A stretch of 64,000 bases of DNA, from the NCBI GenBank assembly GCA_013398275.1, contig VZSE01015569.1, forward strand, positions 310,001-374,000, read 5' to 3'. The notes beneath the pieces were generated by a model that was not told the origin of the DNA, made no database searches, and worked only from the letters and a program-made list of their open reading frames with translations. The first letter of the stretch is position 1. Each line of letters opens with the position of its first letter. Of the stretch, positions 25,041 to 35,919 are shown in pieces. The stretch is from Promerops cafer (Eukaryota > Chordata > Aves > Passeriformes > Nectariniidae). A program made the translations under genes and the position numbers.

Positions 25041-25549
25041 AGTGTGTTTGCCGGATATAATCTGCTGGTTGTAAAAGAAAACAGGAATAAAAAAACTGCA
25101 GCACTATCCAAAAGACAGCAGATATTATGAAATTACAATATTACCTTGTTTCCAAGTGGCATGAGATAATCTAAAGAAAAAGGCTGATGGAACATGGAGC
25201 AGCACAGGTGTATAGTAGAGGCTACATTACCCAAATTACTTGTCAATGCTTATTTATATTGCAGGCTGTAACACAGAAATTTTGTGACAAATAAGAAGTC
25301 AGGAGTCACATTTCTAGAAATCCTGCCCTACCTACGCACCTCTGCTGGCATTTCTGTGGTTGGTTATCTTGTTGAAGTTACACAAAAAAATCTCAGACAC
25401 AAAATGTTTGCACCTGATTTTCCATTCTAGTTCTTCACTCTCCATGCCCAAATAAAATTAAAAAATAATCTTCCAACCAAACCCTTTTTCCTTAAGTTGC
25501 CCATAGGTGTGGGCACATAAAGAAAAACATTGCATGTTCTTCTGGCCCA
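25041..25549. other. AT-rich unique DNA
   Basis: Nothing recognisable. Confidence 0.5.
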
Positions 25550-27345
25550 TCCAGTGTTGTGTGTTGTTAGTTCTTGTGCTTTTTGGGGCAAGAGCGGGGT
25601 TGCACTTCTCTCAGAGCAGCCCTTGCACTGCTCATCACAGAGCCATGGAGTCACTGATGTGGGGCAGGGGATGCAGGGCGTGAGGGCACACCTCTCAGAG
25701 CTCACCCCTGGCCGTGTCAAGCCCTGGTTAGAGCACAGCTCCAGGCAGGACGCAGGTGCCATTCCAGACAGATGGGGAGGTGCAGCAGTGCCTGCCCTGG
25801 TGGACACCTCTCCCAGCCTCCCAAATGAGCTTGAGCCTGACCCGCTCATTCTCTCAGAGCCAACCTGGGAAACACACCCGAAAGCAAAAAAGGCATGTTG
25901 CAAAGGGAAGCATCTGAAACTTGTGTCTGTCTGGAGGCAGGCACACAAAAAAGGAAGCAGCACAGAATGCTGTCCCTCGGCACAGCGTGCAGATCAGAGC
26001 CTGCAGACGGGGCCCCAGATGAGCACAGCAGGAGGCAGCTGGCGATGTACTGACTCATGTATCCTCTGACAAGTAGCAGTTTAAAACAGGGCGTGAAGAT
26101 GCCACAGCTCTGCGTGAGTGGTTCGTCAGCCAAGGCAGACACAAGCGAGAGCATCAGCAAAGCCAGCAGGTCCCAACTGGAAAGGCGTGATCCTAGAGCA
26201 GACGCAGGGCTGAGACCAAGGCTCTGTCCATACCAGCGAAATAAATGAGGGCTTTGGCTTCTCCCACCAAACTGTGCCTAGGGGAGATGGTCAGCACATG
26301 CCTGGGACCACGCTGCCAGTTTCACAGGAGGAACAGGGTGGTCTCAGCCCACCAAAGTCCTCCCAACTCCCTCCCAAACCACCATCCCACTGCTGCTACT
26401 ACCAAATGAGGCTAATGGCAAAAGAAACACAACCACAGACAGCAATCCAGGTCCCTGACTTTCTGGGCACAGAATCTCTCTGAAGGGAGAGATGGTGGCA
26501 GCAAGTCTGAGAAACAAGGAACAAAATCAGGAGGAGAGCAGAGCAGAGAGGCCAAAACAAAACATGAGGCAAGAGAGAAGGAACATGAAGTCCAAGAGTA
26601 GCTGGAGGTCAGGCTACAAAATGTGCTGAAAACAGAGCCACTCTGAAATTATTTTAGGATTCAAGAGCAAACCTGGAGTCATGAGGGCATGGTGGTGACT
26701 TCAGCTGATTTTCTGTGACATCCTGGACTCTTCAGGGCTCACAGCAAAGACAGACTGAAGAAATCCACAGGGGAAAAGCATTAAACCATCCAATCTGAGA
26801 TGACAAATGGAAAATGAAAAAGGGGACTCTATTTGTCAGAGTTCTGTCTTCATAGAAAAATAGCTGTTGGTTTAAATACCAAAGGCCAGCTGATAGTGGG
26901 CACAGTTTTGCAAGTGCTTTGAACTGCTTTAAACTGATATTTAGGTCTCCAGACTTAAGCATGATGCCCTGCAGCATCTCAGCTAGGAACAACCCCAGCT
27001 TAGAGCAGACCACTCTGGAGGGCAGCACAGGGGCTGCTCAGAAAACTGCCAGCACCTGATCCCACCTTGCCAGGCAGCAGACAAAGTGCAGAGCCCTGGG
27101 TTTGCAGTGTCCCTGGGAGCAGGGTGAGCAGGCCTGTGACACCACATTTCAGCATCTCCAAAGCTGGGCACAATGTTGGCAGTCCGGTGACAGTGCTGGG
27201 CTATGCCCCTCACCAGAGCCATGTTCCAGATTCCAACAGGTGGATGCACGAGTGTCTGAGGAACACAGAGGGCTGCACTAGTCCATCTGATGGACCAACA
27301 TGCTCAGCAGTTTGCCAGTATCACTAATTGTGGACTGACAAATAT
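25550..27345. other. GC-richer block with ORFs on both strands
   Basis: This is the longest GC-richer block in the left half. A 179-codon plus frame (25530-26069) lies opposite a 178-codon minus frame (25963-25427), and about a dozen shorter frames follow. Both are low in recognisable domains, lack convincing splice sites and look like products of composition. A patch at 26090-26250 has about seven CpGs in 150 bp. No repeat family is recognised. It may be an old insertion or part of an unannotated noncoding transcript. Confidence 0.4.
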
Positions 27346-28079
27346 GCAGGCCAGTGTGAAAGCTTTTTTTCTCCCCGCACTTTTCTCCTGGATGTGATTC
27401 TGGCAGCTAGTTCCCTGGTAATCATATCTCTTAGTCACTGTCTGTCACTATTAAGCCAGTGTTCTTTCACACTGTAATTGCATCTCATATGTAAAGTTAC
27501 TCCTAAGAGCAGCCTTTGATGATTGCTTTTTCTTCTTCACACCGGGTGAACATTAAAGACCCAGGCACAAGTGAAACAATAGCCTGTCAGGATTCCTTTC
27601 TGACACGCTCCATGGATGTGATCCAGTTGGCCACTCACAGTATATTTACCCACCCAGCTCAGCTCCAAGGTAAGCACCTACACTCATTGCTAGAGTGGTG
27701 ACAGGCTTTATTTACTTTTGCTGTAACGGAGTGAATTCTGCCACAAAAACGACCTTTGTTAACAGTGGGGGTATGCATGGGGCAGAGATTGACACTGCAG
27801 AGGTGGACGGTGGATCACAGAAATCTGCTACAGGAATCATGATACAGCAGCAAAAAGTAGGGAAAATTCACTTTAATTGCATGCTAAAAATAGTAATGCC
27901 TCCACATATGATTTGTCAAGAACCTTATGCAATGTGTCCAGCTCTGGAATTTGCATTTTAAAGTAGACCAAAAGTTGGAAAGGTTCTAGAAAACACATCT
28001 TCCATCAAGAAATGTAAAGAGTTCAATCAGTTTAGGCTTTCAAAGAAACAGAATTTTGAAAGCTTCTGAAATGGAAAGT
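27346..28079. other. Unique DNA, no recognised genes
   Basis: The two frames at 27516-27961 are adjacent in different registers and have no known product. No repeat is seen. Confidence 0.5.
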
Positions 28080-28470
28080 CATGATATGAGCCACCCCTGA
28101 ACTGTATCAGAGAAAGGCCCTAGAAGATCGATTGGCTGAAAGTGCAAAGTAGAGAAATGTAAACTGAAAATAGAGCACAAATTCCTTACAGTGAGAGAGT
28201 AATTAATCACTGGAACAATCTACCCAGGGAAGTGGTAAATTCATCATCACTCGGAGCCTTTAAATTCAGATTGGATGTTTAAGTGACATGTTATAGTAGT
28301 CCAACAGCAAGTTAACAACCACAGCGTCATTCATTTGTCTAAGTGTAAAATAATTCCAGTTCCCTACACTGCAAAAATCTTGCCTGCAATTAGGTGGCAC
28401 TTGTCACAGAGTAGGTCAGATACACTGGGACAGTGGTCCCTTTCAGCTTCAAATCTCATTAACCCATCTG
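28080..28470 (+). mobile_element. Old CR1 LINE, 3' end fragment
   Basis: Sense-orientation CR1 words appear in order: 'aatcactggaacaatctacc', 'cagggaagtggtaaattc', 'ggagcctttaaattcag' and 'attggatgttt'. A ragged tail follows to about 28470 ('cagtggtccctttcagcttc'). These correspond to the CR1 3' segment downstream of the reverse transcriptase. The divergence marks an ancient, pre-avian-radiation type of copy rather than a recent subfamily. Confidence 0.6.
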
Positions 28471-29889
28471 CATTTAAATTGTTTTTTTGGTCAAACCCCT
28501 AACTTGGCTGTTACATGTTATGCACTTTTAATATGTTACAGTTATGCTGAAAGCAAATTTGCAGGTAAAGAGAAACTAAAAAAAAAAAAACCACAACAAC
28601 AACAATTCGAGCTCTGGAATGTTTTACCTTCTCAGCTCCAGCTATTCAGTCTCAGCACTTAAGTAATTAATTATAGGAAGTTTTTGCTTATTTTATTTTT
28701 TAAACCTATGAATCATTTGTTGGTGAATTCATAAATCTCACTGCTTCAGAGAATAGAATATAAAGGTTTCTGTACTTTGTTAATCAGAGAGACCCAAAAG
28801 GCTTTACAGATTAAATTTAGCTTTCCCTGGTTGACTGAGTGCATTGCCATAAATGGATATTTTCAATCTGTGGAACTGCAGTCCCTATTGACCACACCAG
28901 AAGAAAGTAATTTATAATGGAAGAGATGGTGGGTAGTACTATAAGGTAAATCAGATAATATTATAAGATAAATCAGATTAATAAATTAACTCAGATCTCT
29001 GACAGCTCAGGACTGAGTTTTGGTAGGTCAGAAATGTAGGAACCTGAACATCCACAGGTCAATGCAATAAGCAAAGTCCAAAGGAAGTTTTTGAGGAGAG
29101 AGGGCAGAAGGTTGTGAGCCACCACAAATGTCCAAGGAAAAAAGGGGATGAGGAAGCAGCTGCCTGTTAAAGAGAAACAAATCCATGAAGTATTGATAAC
29201 TCTTTATATGGAAAAAGGTGAATTGAATTCTGAACAATGAAAGAGTGCTGGATTAGGAACTGCGGGTCATGACCAGTTTCTATTTATTTCATGTAGGCAA
29301 ACACAGTACAAGCCAAAGAGCAAAAATATTCGGGTATTTCCAAACAGTTATATTCTGACACTGGGAAAACACAAGAGAAATGCGGTAATAGGAAAAATGT
29401 GGACAAAAAATTATGAAAGACAGTGGAGAGTTCTTCAAGAACTTGTTAGATGACCAGGCCGCACACGATCAATGGAAAAAGACAGCAGTACCTCAAAGCT
29501 TGCCTCAGCTCAGTGATGTACTGAATGCTTGGAATTTCAGAAGTTTTATTCAAGAAATAAGACGTCAAACACAAACCAAACCATAGAGATTAGCTTTTGT
29601 AAACAGCAGAAGGTGTGTAAAATGGGCAAAAGATCCTAAAGGAAAACATCATTCTTGGCAAAACTAGTTGAAAGAAAAAATTTAAATTTAATGAGATCAA
29701 AGAAAATGAATGCAGATTTTTTCAGGGACAAGGGCAAAATTCTAAATAGAAATTATTTTTTTAAATTAAAATTAAATAAATATGTTTTCTATTTTGCCAT
29801 GTATGTCTCAATCACCTAAGTATGATTAGTCAATTTTTTATTTCAAAGAAGAAAAAAAAGGTACAAAATAGGGAGTTAGATAATGTCTT
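28471..29889. other. AT-rich DNA, probably with unalignable old LINE sequence at its right end
   Basis: An A13 run is followed by short CAA repeats at 28578-28607. A 22-bp tandem duplication lies at 28941-28985 ('ataaggtaaatcagataata' and a near copy). From about 29430 the A-rich style resembles the upstream part of the old LINE that follows, but I cannot align it. Confidence 0.45.
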
Positions 29890-30870
29890 ATAAGGATGCA
29901 CATTTTAAAGCCATCAGCTTGATAACTTGAACTCAGGAGTCATAGAAGACTTGCCTAAAGAAATCACTGCTCACTTGTTGCTTATTTTTACTAAATCCCA
30001 GAATACCAAACAAGTCTGAAAGCACAAGATGAATGATCACCTCGTGCAAACATTTGAGAGGAGCAAACTACCTACCAGTGTTACATTACTGAATATCCTG
30101 ACACTGACCTCAAACAAAAGAATAAAAAAAGCACATATGGAATTTAACTGATAAAGGAGAACAATATAATGAATACCAGACAACATGAAATGGCTTATGG
30201 AAAATAGTGTTACTTAAACAAACTTCAGTTCATTCTCTAAGAAGTTTTTTTTGATAAATTTAACTGTGTAGATGTAATAAAATTTTATGGGGTGTTTGAC
30301 TTGGTACCACACAATATTCTGATATAAAAATCAGCAGTATATAGTACTAAGAAAATCTATACAAAATATATTGAAAATTAGCTAACTGATATAAGCCAAA
30401 GCATTTGTAAATTATATAGCAAATAGGGCTGTTTCTAGGAGGGTCACAAAATGATGGCTATAAATATGAGATCTACACCATACTATCCTCAAGTATTTGA
30501 AAGGAAATTTAAAATTACAGCTGATATTTTTATGGATGATTTAAAAACAGTTAATGGCAGACAAAAGTGGGGAGAAGGCAAGCAGAGTGAACTGTAGTGC
30601 CCAGTAACTTGGGTCTACTAAAAAAAAGGCTTTTCATAAATTCATACGTGCAAGGAGAAAAAGAATGGGCAGTTCCCATAAAACAAGAAGGTTCTTTGGA
30701 TAGCAGCAGTTCTGAGATGAATTTTAAAGGTCTAATGGGCCAGGCTGAGGTCCTGGTATCAAGCAGAAAGTGCTGCTGCAGCCCTGAGAAACCTGCTAAG
30801 GTGCTGTTATCGAAGATTAAATTCCTTCTGTATCTTTGGTGGGGCCAAAGCCACAACACTGAATAAAATT
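29890..30870 (+). mobile_element. Ancient CR1/L3-type LINE, reverse-transcriptase-derived body
   Basis: Read in the plus direction this shows ordered, heavily mutated matches to the body of old amniote CR1/L3-group ORF2. They include 'gaagacttgcctaaagaaat', 'cagacaacatgaaatggc', then 'gtgtttgacttggtaccac' (the FDxVPH-like part of the reverse transcriptase), 'attagctaactgatataa', 'aaatagggctgtttctagga' and 'gatatttttatggatgattt'. The right end (30640-30850) fits the segment after the transcriptase. All frames are closed by stops, so nothing functional is encoded. It may be continuous with the CR1 3' tail at 31190-31340, which has the same orientation. Confidence 0.55.
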
Positions 30871-31189
30871 TTGACATTTTTAAAGAACATTATTTTACTC
30901 TTTTCCCCACTCCTCACACACCCAGCAAGCACAGGCAGAGACTGAAGAACTCTACTGCATATACCACCAACATATTATTAATGATGAATAAAATTTTGGT
31001 AATTTGATGGTCATATACCACAATCTTATGAAAATAAAGTAATGGATTGCACAGGGGATCCTCAGCCTATCCGAATACACACAGAAAATTATTGTCAATA
31101 GCCAAAAGAAAACAGATTTTCAGTGAAGTGTTTGAGTAATTTTAGAGAGATCTAACAACAAAAGAAACAACACAAAGGAAGGTGAACCA
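30871..31189 (+). other. Spacer between LINE body and LINE tail
   Basis: This AT-rich stretch separates two sense-orientation LINE pieces and is probably degraded LINE 3' sequence. I cannot align it word for word. Confidence 0.35.
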
Positions 31190-31340
31190 CTCTTGAAAGG
31201 AAAGTGTAGGAGCTTTGCTGTCCTATCTGTGATTCAGCCAAATGTGACTTTTGGGCTCAGAAAGGGGTTAACTGAGTTATATATAAGGAGGCCAAACTAG
31301 ATGATCTCATGGTCTCTACTGACTTTAAACACTATGGAAA
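31190..31340 (+). mobile_element. Old CR1 LINE, terminal 3' fragment
   Basis: The stretch ends with 'ggaggccaaactagatgatc', 'tcatggtctctactgac' and 'tttaaacactatgg'. This is the classic CR1 end word 'ggtcagactagatgatc...tggtcccttctggccttaaa...tctatg' in worn form. Orientation matches the LINE body upstream. Confidence 0.6.
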
Positions 31341-31559
31341 AGGACTTTGTGATTGGAATGAGATGTTCTCAGATGGGCAATCCCAAATTGAGGCATTAAA
31401 AACACATCACTGCAGAGGTTTTATTAAGCACATGAAAAGCTGCTGAATTTAAACTTTTGTAACTTCAAAATTACTGATCCAAATTTCTTAGATTTTTGTC
31501 AGTTTATTTTATATTCCCTTTGAGGCAGGATTATCCCTCGCCTATCTATAAAATACCTC

Positions 31560-31800
31560 ATGCTGAAGCTACTTGGAATTTTCTTTTCTCACCGTGGAAA
31601 ATTCTGACTTTTCATCGGAAAAATGAAAAATAATAATAAAAAAAATCTATTTTCAGCCAAAATGCTATTTTTCAGGGGAAACTTTTCCCCAAGAGTGATC
31701 ATTTCTTCACCAAAATAAATTACTCTGTCAAAAGCAAAACCTTCATCCAAAAACAATTTTTATGGAAAATTTTCAACCCACCATATCTACAATATTGGTG
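31560..31800. repeat. AT-rich fold-back repeat with GGAAAATTTTC-like words
   Basis: Self-complementary words of the type 'ggaaaattttc', 'tcatcggaaaaatgaaaa' and 'ccaaaaacaatttttatgg' recur within 240 bp. This is typical of an old amniote repeat with 'gaaaattttcaacc' arms. It is degraded, with no clear ends, and the family name is not certain. Confidence 0.3.
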
Positions 31801-34189
31801 GTGCTATAAATAAACAGATCAAAAACACATTCATTGTTATCAGTTACATGCCAGATAAAATAAATGATTCCTTCACTTTACCCTGAAACTTATTAAATTT
31901 GACCTTTGTGGGATGGCTTTAAAAAAATAAAGATTATCTCTGGTTTGTACTCTGTAGCTATGAAACTGGACCACCTTTTTATCTCCTGTCTGTCCACAGG
32001 ATGATCAACATTTGAATTTTAGCTTAATCTATTAAAAAAACTAAATGTGATTTGTTTCCTACGTGGGGAAAAGCTAAATAATCTAATTGTGCAGATCTCA
32101 GCTGTGATATCTCACCACTACTGATGGAGCAGTGTGTTTCCTGGGGAGCAGGAAGGTTTGATGTATCCCATGCCATGGGGATGACCACACAACTTGGTGC
32201 CAGCCATGGGCACTGACTTGAAATGCAGTCACTGGGTCAGCATGTTACAAAATATACTGCAGGGTGAATGTATCTACAATCATCTGCAGTGCGGAAATAA
32301 CTGCACTAAATTCCTCCCTGCCACTTTGATTTCTAATTATCTTGCTTTGGCTAATTTGTGTCAGAATTCATATTATTTCCTCTATGGTCAGCCTTCCATT
32401 TCCACCACTGCTAAGGAATAATATTTTTATTCTGCAGATTATCTGGTGACAGTACAGTACATTTCCAGATCAGAGTGTTTATAATAATAATTTTACTCCT
32501 GCTAAACAATGCAGGTTGCCTCATGACCTTTGCTTCTAAGTAACAAAAGCTTTTTGACTGATGAGTGGCAAGAATTTTCCAGGACAGGATCTCCTTAAAT
32601 TCACATATTTTAGCTGTGCAAGCGAAAAAGAAAAGCACATAGGTCACATGTAGCACAATGCAGTGCACACAACTGTCACCAGTTAGAACTCACTTGACCA
32701 TCATCCCTTTAAACCTAAAAATCCCACTGGTTTTGCTCCTACAGGACAAAAGTCAGTGCAGTCTAAGAGTCATTGTTCCAGGCTCCAAGAAAAAATGACA
32801 AGATAAAATAATGAAAACCACATGTAGACATCTCTAAGAGCCCATTCAGGAAGATAAAGTGTGTTTTAAGATCTTCTTAGATAAGCCTGTTGCAGTTGGC
32901 TGGCACAAAAAAAAAAAAAAATAAAAAAAGGGATTGGGTTTTGCCACTCCTTTAAGAAAAGTAATAAGGATGCTGGTGGACACCCAGCTCTTTTCTAAGA
33001 TTAATCATACCAGAGCATAATTTGTCATTCAGTGACATGTCATGTCTGGAGATTTAAAAGAAACCTCTAAGGAGAAAATAGGTCTGGGCCAAGGATTTTG
33101 GGGGTCCAGTGTGGAGAGATGGAGGACTTATCTCCAGAGGTGATTTCATCCAGCCAATGAAGGTCATGGCTCCTGTGATGGATGAGGGCAGGCAAGCTCC
33201 AAGGGACTCTGGGACAACTGTGCTCTGTGAAGAGGTGGCCCTGAGCTCTGTCCTCTACTTCCTTACCCTCCTCCTTTAGTTTTTCGGACACTATTTCCAC
33301 ATCTCTCCTATCTTCTAGCTGTCCATTGCAGGGATCCTTCAGCCTACAGATCACTGACATTCCAGACTGGGTTCTTGTTGGCAGCACTGGCTGTAAGCAT
33401 TAGCTCCCCACAGCTGCACAGATAAACACAGCATGCCCTGAAGGCAGACCCCACATCCCACCCTTTCATAGTGGGAAGCTTGCTACTAGCTGCAGCTCTT
33501 TCCTGAGCTTTGTCCTTCTGAGGACACGGCTGCCCACAGACAAGTGCTGAAGACTGCAGAAAATCTGGTCATACTGCCCATCCCAAATGCCTTTCCAGGT
33601 GACAATTCATGAACTTTATGAAGGATGAGATTCTGGGCACACAGACATCAGTACCCAAGAACTCCAAACAGTGCACAGGAGGGTGACAAGTGACATGGGA
33701 GTGAAAACAGTGTGCGGCAATAAGTAACTGAAGTGTTTATGCCACAGGATGGCAAAAAAATGAGCCACACGTGCAGCAATGCACCTGGCCAACCTCACTC
33801 CTTACACACTGCCTATAGGCCCAGCATAGTCCCCTGAAATTCAGACTGCCATTGTAAATTCAGGGAAGAAAGCAATCCCAGTCACCAGCCATAAGAGTCT
33901 GGCAGCTAGGACAGAAACCTCAGTGGTACCACTGATGTCAGCCTGAAGGCTTGGAGAGGTGCTTTCAAACCAACCTACATCTGTCCTTCACTAGCAGCTT
34001 TCACCAGCAGCCCAGTCTCTCTGAAACAACACTTTTCTTGGCTTCTGTCAGAGATTTGTTTGCCTCAAGAAACCTCAAGGTTATCCTCAAGGATAAAGTC
34101 AAAATTTTCTCTGTAGTTACTCCCTGCCAGTTTATGCTCAGTACAAATTGCAGACCTCAAAATTCTGGATGAATCCAAAGAGGCAAAGT
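31801..34189. other. Unique DNA with an A-rich run
   Basis: No gene is recognised. An A15-T-A7 run at 32907-32929 has no polyadenylation signal close upstream. I looked for a repeated flank word as a sign of retroposition and found none. A GC-richer part at 33060-33480 carries a 106-codon minus frame without recognisable domains. Confidence 0.5.
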
Positions 34190-34395
34190 CAAAGAAAGGG
34201 GGGGAAAAAAATATTCTGGCAACCATCCAGTCACCAACGGAACTGGAGGAAACCCTATCATATGAATCATTTAAAAATAAGATCAGTCTGGACACAGCCC
34301 TGGAAAATGTACCGTGGGGAACAGGCTTGTATTGGCGGGGGAATGAACAGGATGAGCTAATGCTGTAGGTCTCTTCCATCTCTGGTTTCTGAGGG
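34190..34395 (+). mobile_element. CR1 LINE 3' tail
   Basis: Sense CR1 words: 'ctggacacagccctggaaaa', 'tgtaccgtggggaacaggc' and 'gtctcttccatctctggttt'. These match the CR1 3' end that normally closes with '...ttctatgattctg'; here the last repeats are gone. It appears to be of the same subfamily as the copy 1.1 kb downstream. Confidence 0.6.
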
Positions 34396-35259
34396 CCCAG
34401 TCCTCAAGGGACCTTGCAGGTTGGGCTCTCGCCACGTCCGATTGCTTCAAAGAGCATCAACGAGCACTAAGATAAAGCTAGGACCACATTATCACAGATT
34501 AGCAAGCACCTCTGCAAAGGTCTCCTGGGAAATAAGACCTGGTTAAAAAGGCAGAGTGGTTTTGAAAACACTTGATGAAGGGTAAATGAGAAAGCATCTC
34601 TTCTTTGACCAGACAGAGGCTCAAGGCTCAAAATTCCTATCTGATACTGTGCCTGTTTGGGGCTAGGATTTTAGTTCAATGTATCATTAGAGACAAGGCC
34701 CAGCTGTGAAGCTTGGAGCTGGAGACAGTCTACTATGGTATCTGTTTACATCCAGAAATTTGGGTTGAGACGTTATCTAGTCAGAAAACACTGGCAACCT
34801 GCCTCATCCTATTCCAAAAAAAAAGCTCTGGATATTGCTAAGTCCAAACATCAATAAGGAATATTTTTGGGAGAAGATGATGGAACAGAAAAAGACTCTG
34901 AACCTTCTTCCCAGTCACCACATATAAACTGAAGTGTCAAGGGATTGCTGTGATCAATACCAAGATTTTCTCTTCTCTGCTCATTTTCAACTCTCTGTGT
35001 GTAAATTTGACTGGAGAGGTGAGAACAGGCTTTCATCTACCAAGGCCATGAAATGAGCTACGAGATGTGAGGTTTGTGTCTGGTTCTAGTCATCGCTCAC
35101 TTTCTCTCTCAGCTCCTTAACTTCTCTTTGCAATGGCTCTAAAGCACTAGTGCCTACCTTTTGCAAAACACTTTTGAATCCTCAGCTAACTGCTGCTTTC
35201 TCAGCGTGGAGTGTTAGCACTGCTAACGGGGAAGAATGAGAGGAACTGTGGAGGGTGGT
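34396..35259. other. Unique DNA between two CR1 tails
   Basis: Nothing recognisable beyond short chance frames. Confidence 0.5.
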
Positions 35260-35535
35260 GCAAGTGGGTAATGAGACAAAACCAGCAAAGGGATATTTTA
35301 GGCTGGAAATCAGGAAAAAATTAACAGTGAAGCCAATTAGACTGTGGAATAGGCTCCCACTGGGAAATGCTGGCAACCCCACCATTTGAGTCATTTCAAG
35401 TAAGACTGGACAAAGCCCTAGAAAATACACTGTAGGGAACAGCCCTGGGCTGACCTTTGGGGAGCGGAGAGAAAAAGGGGGGTAAGTGGACTGTGTGACC
35501 TAACAGGTCTTTTCCATCCCTAATTTCTATGAATC
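35260..35535 (+). mobile_element. CR1 LINE 3' tail
   Basis: Ordered sense CR1 words: 'ttttaggctggaaatcagga', 'agactgtggaataggctccc', 'ctggacaaagccctagaaaa' and 'aggtcttttccatccctaat', closing with 'ttctatgaatctg', the CR1 terminal repeat unit. The 5' truncation is usual for CR1. Shared words with 34190-34395 suggest the same subfamily. Confidence 0.75.
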
Positions 35536-35812
35536 TGTTACTGGCTAGTGAGAAGATGTGATGTAAGGGCAGCCTGCAGTGATTGGCAGACTAAATGAAG
35601 GTCAAGAGTAATTTTTTGGATGCCTTGAGCACAGTGCGTGTCCCAAGCACTGACCACACTCACTCGGCATGTTTAGCCACCTGGCAGCTCTGCTGTAGCC
35701 AACCCAAATAGTTCATATAAAATTGAAGCGAAACAGCAAACAACCATCATTCTCAGAAATGTTCACTTTTCCTGGGATTTCTTTTTCTCTCATTTCCTTT
35801 TTTTTTCCCCAG
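35536..35812. other. Unique DNA upstream of an exon-like segment
   Basis: Featureless except for the T/C-rich tract at its right end (about 35790-35810), which would serve as a polypyrimidine tract for the AG at 35811-35812. Confidence 0.45.
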
Positions 35813-35919
35813 ACAAACCAAAAACAAGTGATTGAGTTGAGGTACTTGCTGAGTGAACTCAGCCTGGTCAAGGCTGACTGGTGTCTGGTGGAACCATTGT
35901 TGGAAACAAATAAGCGTTT
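35813..35919 (+). other. Exon-like segment, product unknown
   Basis: A strong T9C4-type pyrimidine tract ends in AG at 35811-35812. A GTAAGA word suitable as a 5' splice site starts at 35920, and one frame is open across the 107 bp between (about 35 codons, leucine- and valine-rich). The translation resembles nothing I know. Acceptor-donor pairs this close occur by chance every few kilobases, so this may be nothing, or an exon of a noncoding transcript. Confidence 0.15.

Noticed and set aside
32907..32929. A-rich run as a retroposition tail
   Set aside because: There is no AATAAA close upstream and no flanking direct repeat was found.
33067..33387. 106-codon minus-strand frame as a CR1 ORF2 fragment
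   Set aside because: The translation lacks the reverse-transcriptase words seen in the real CR1 copies here.
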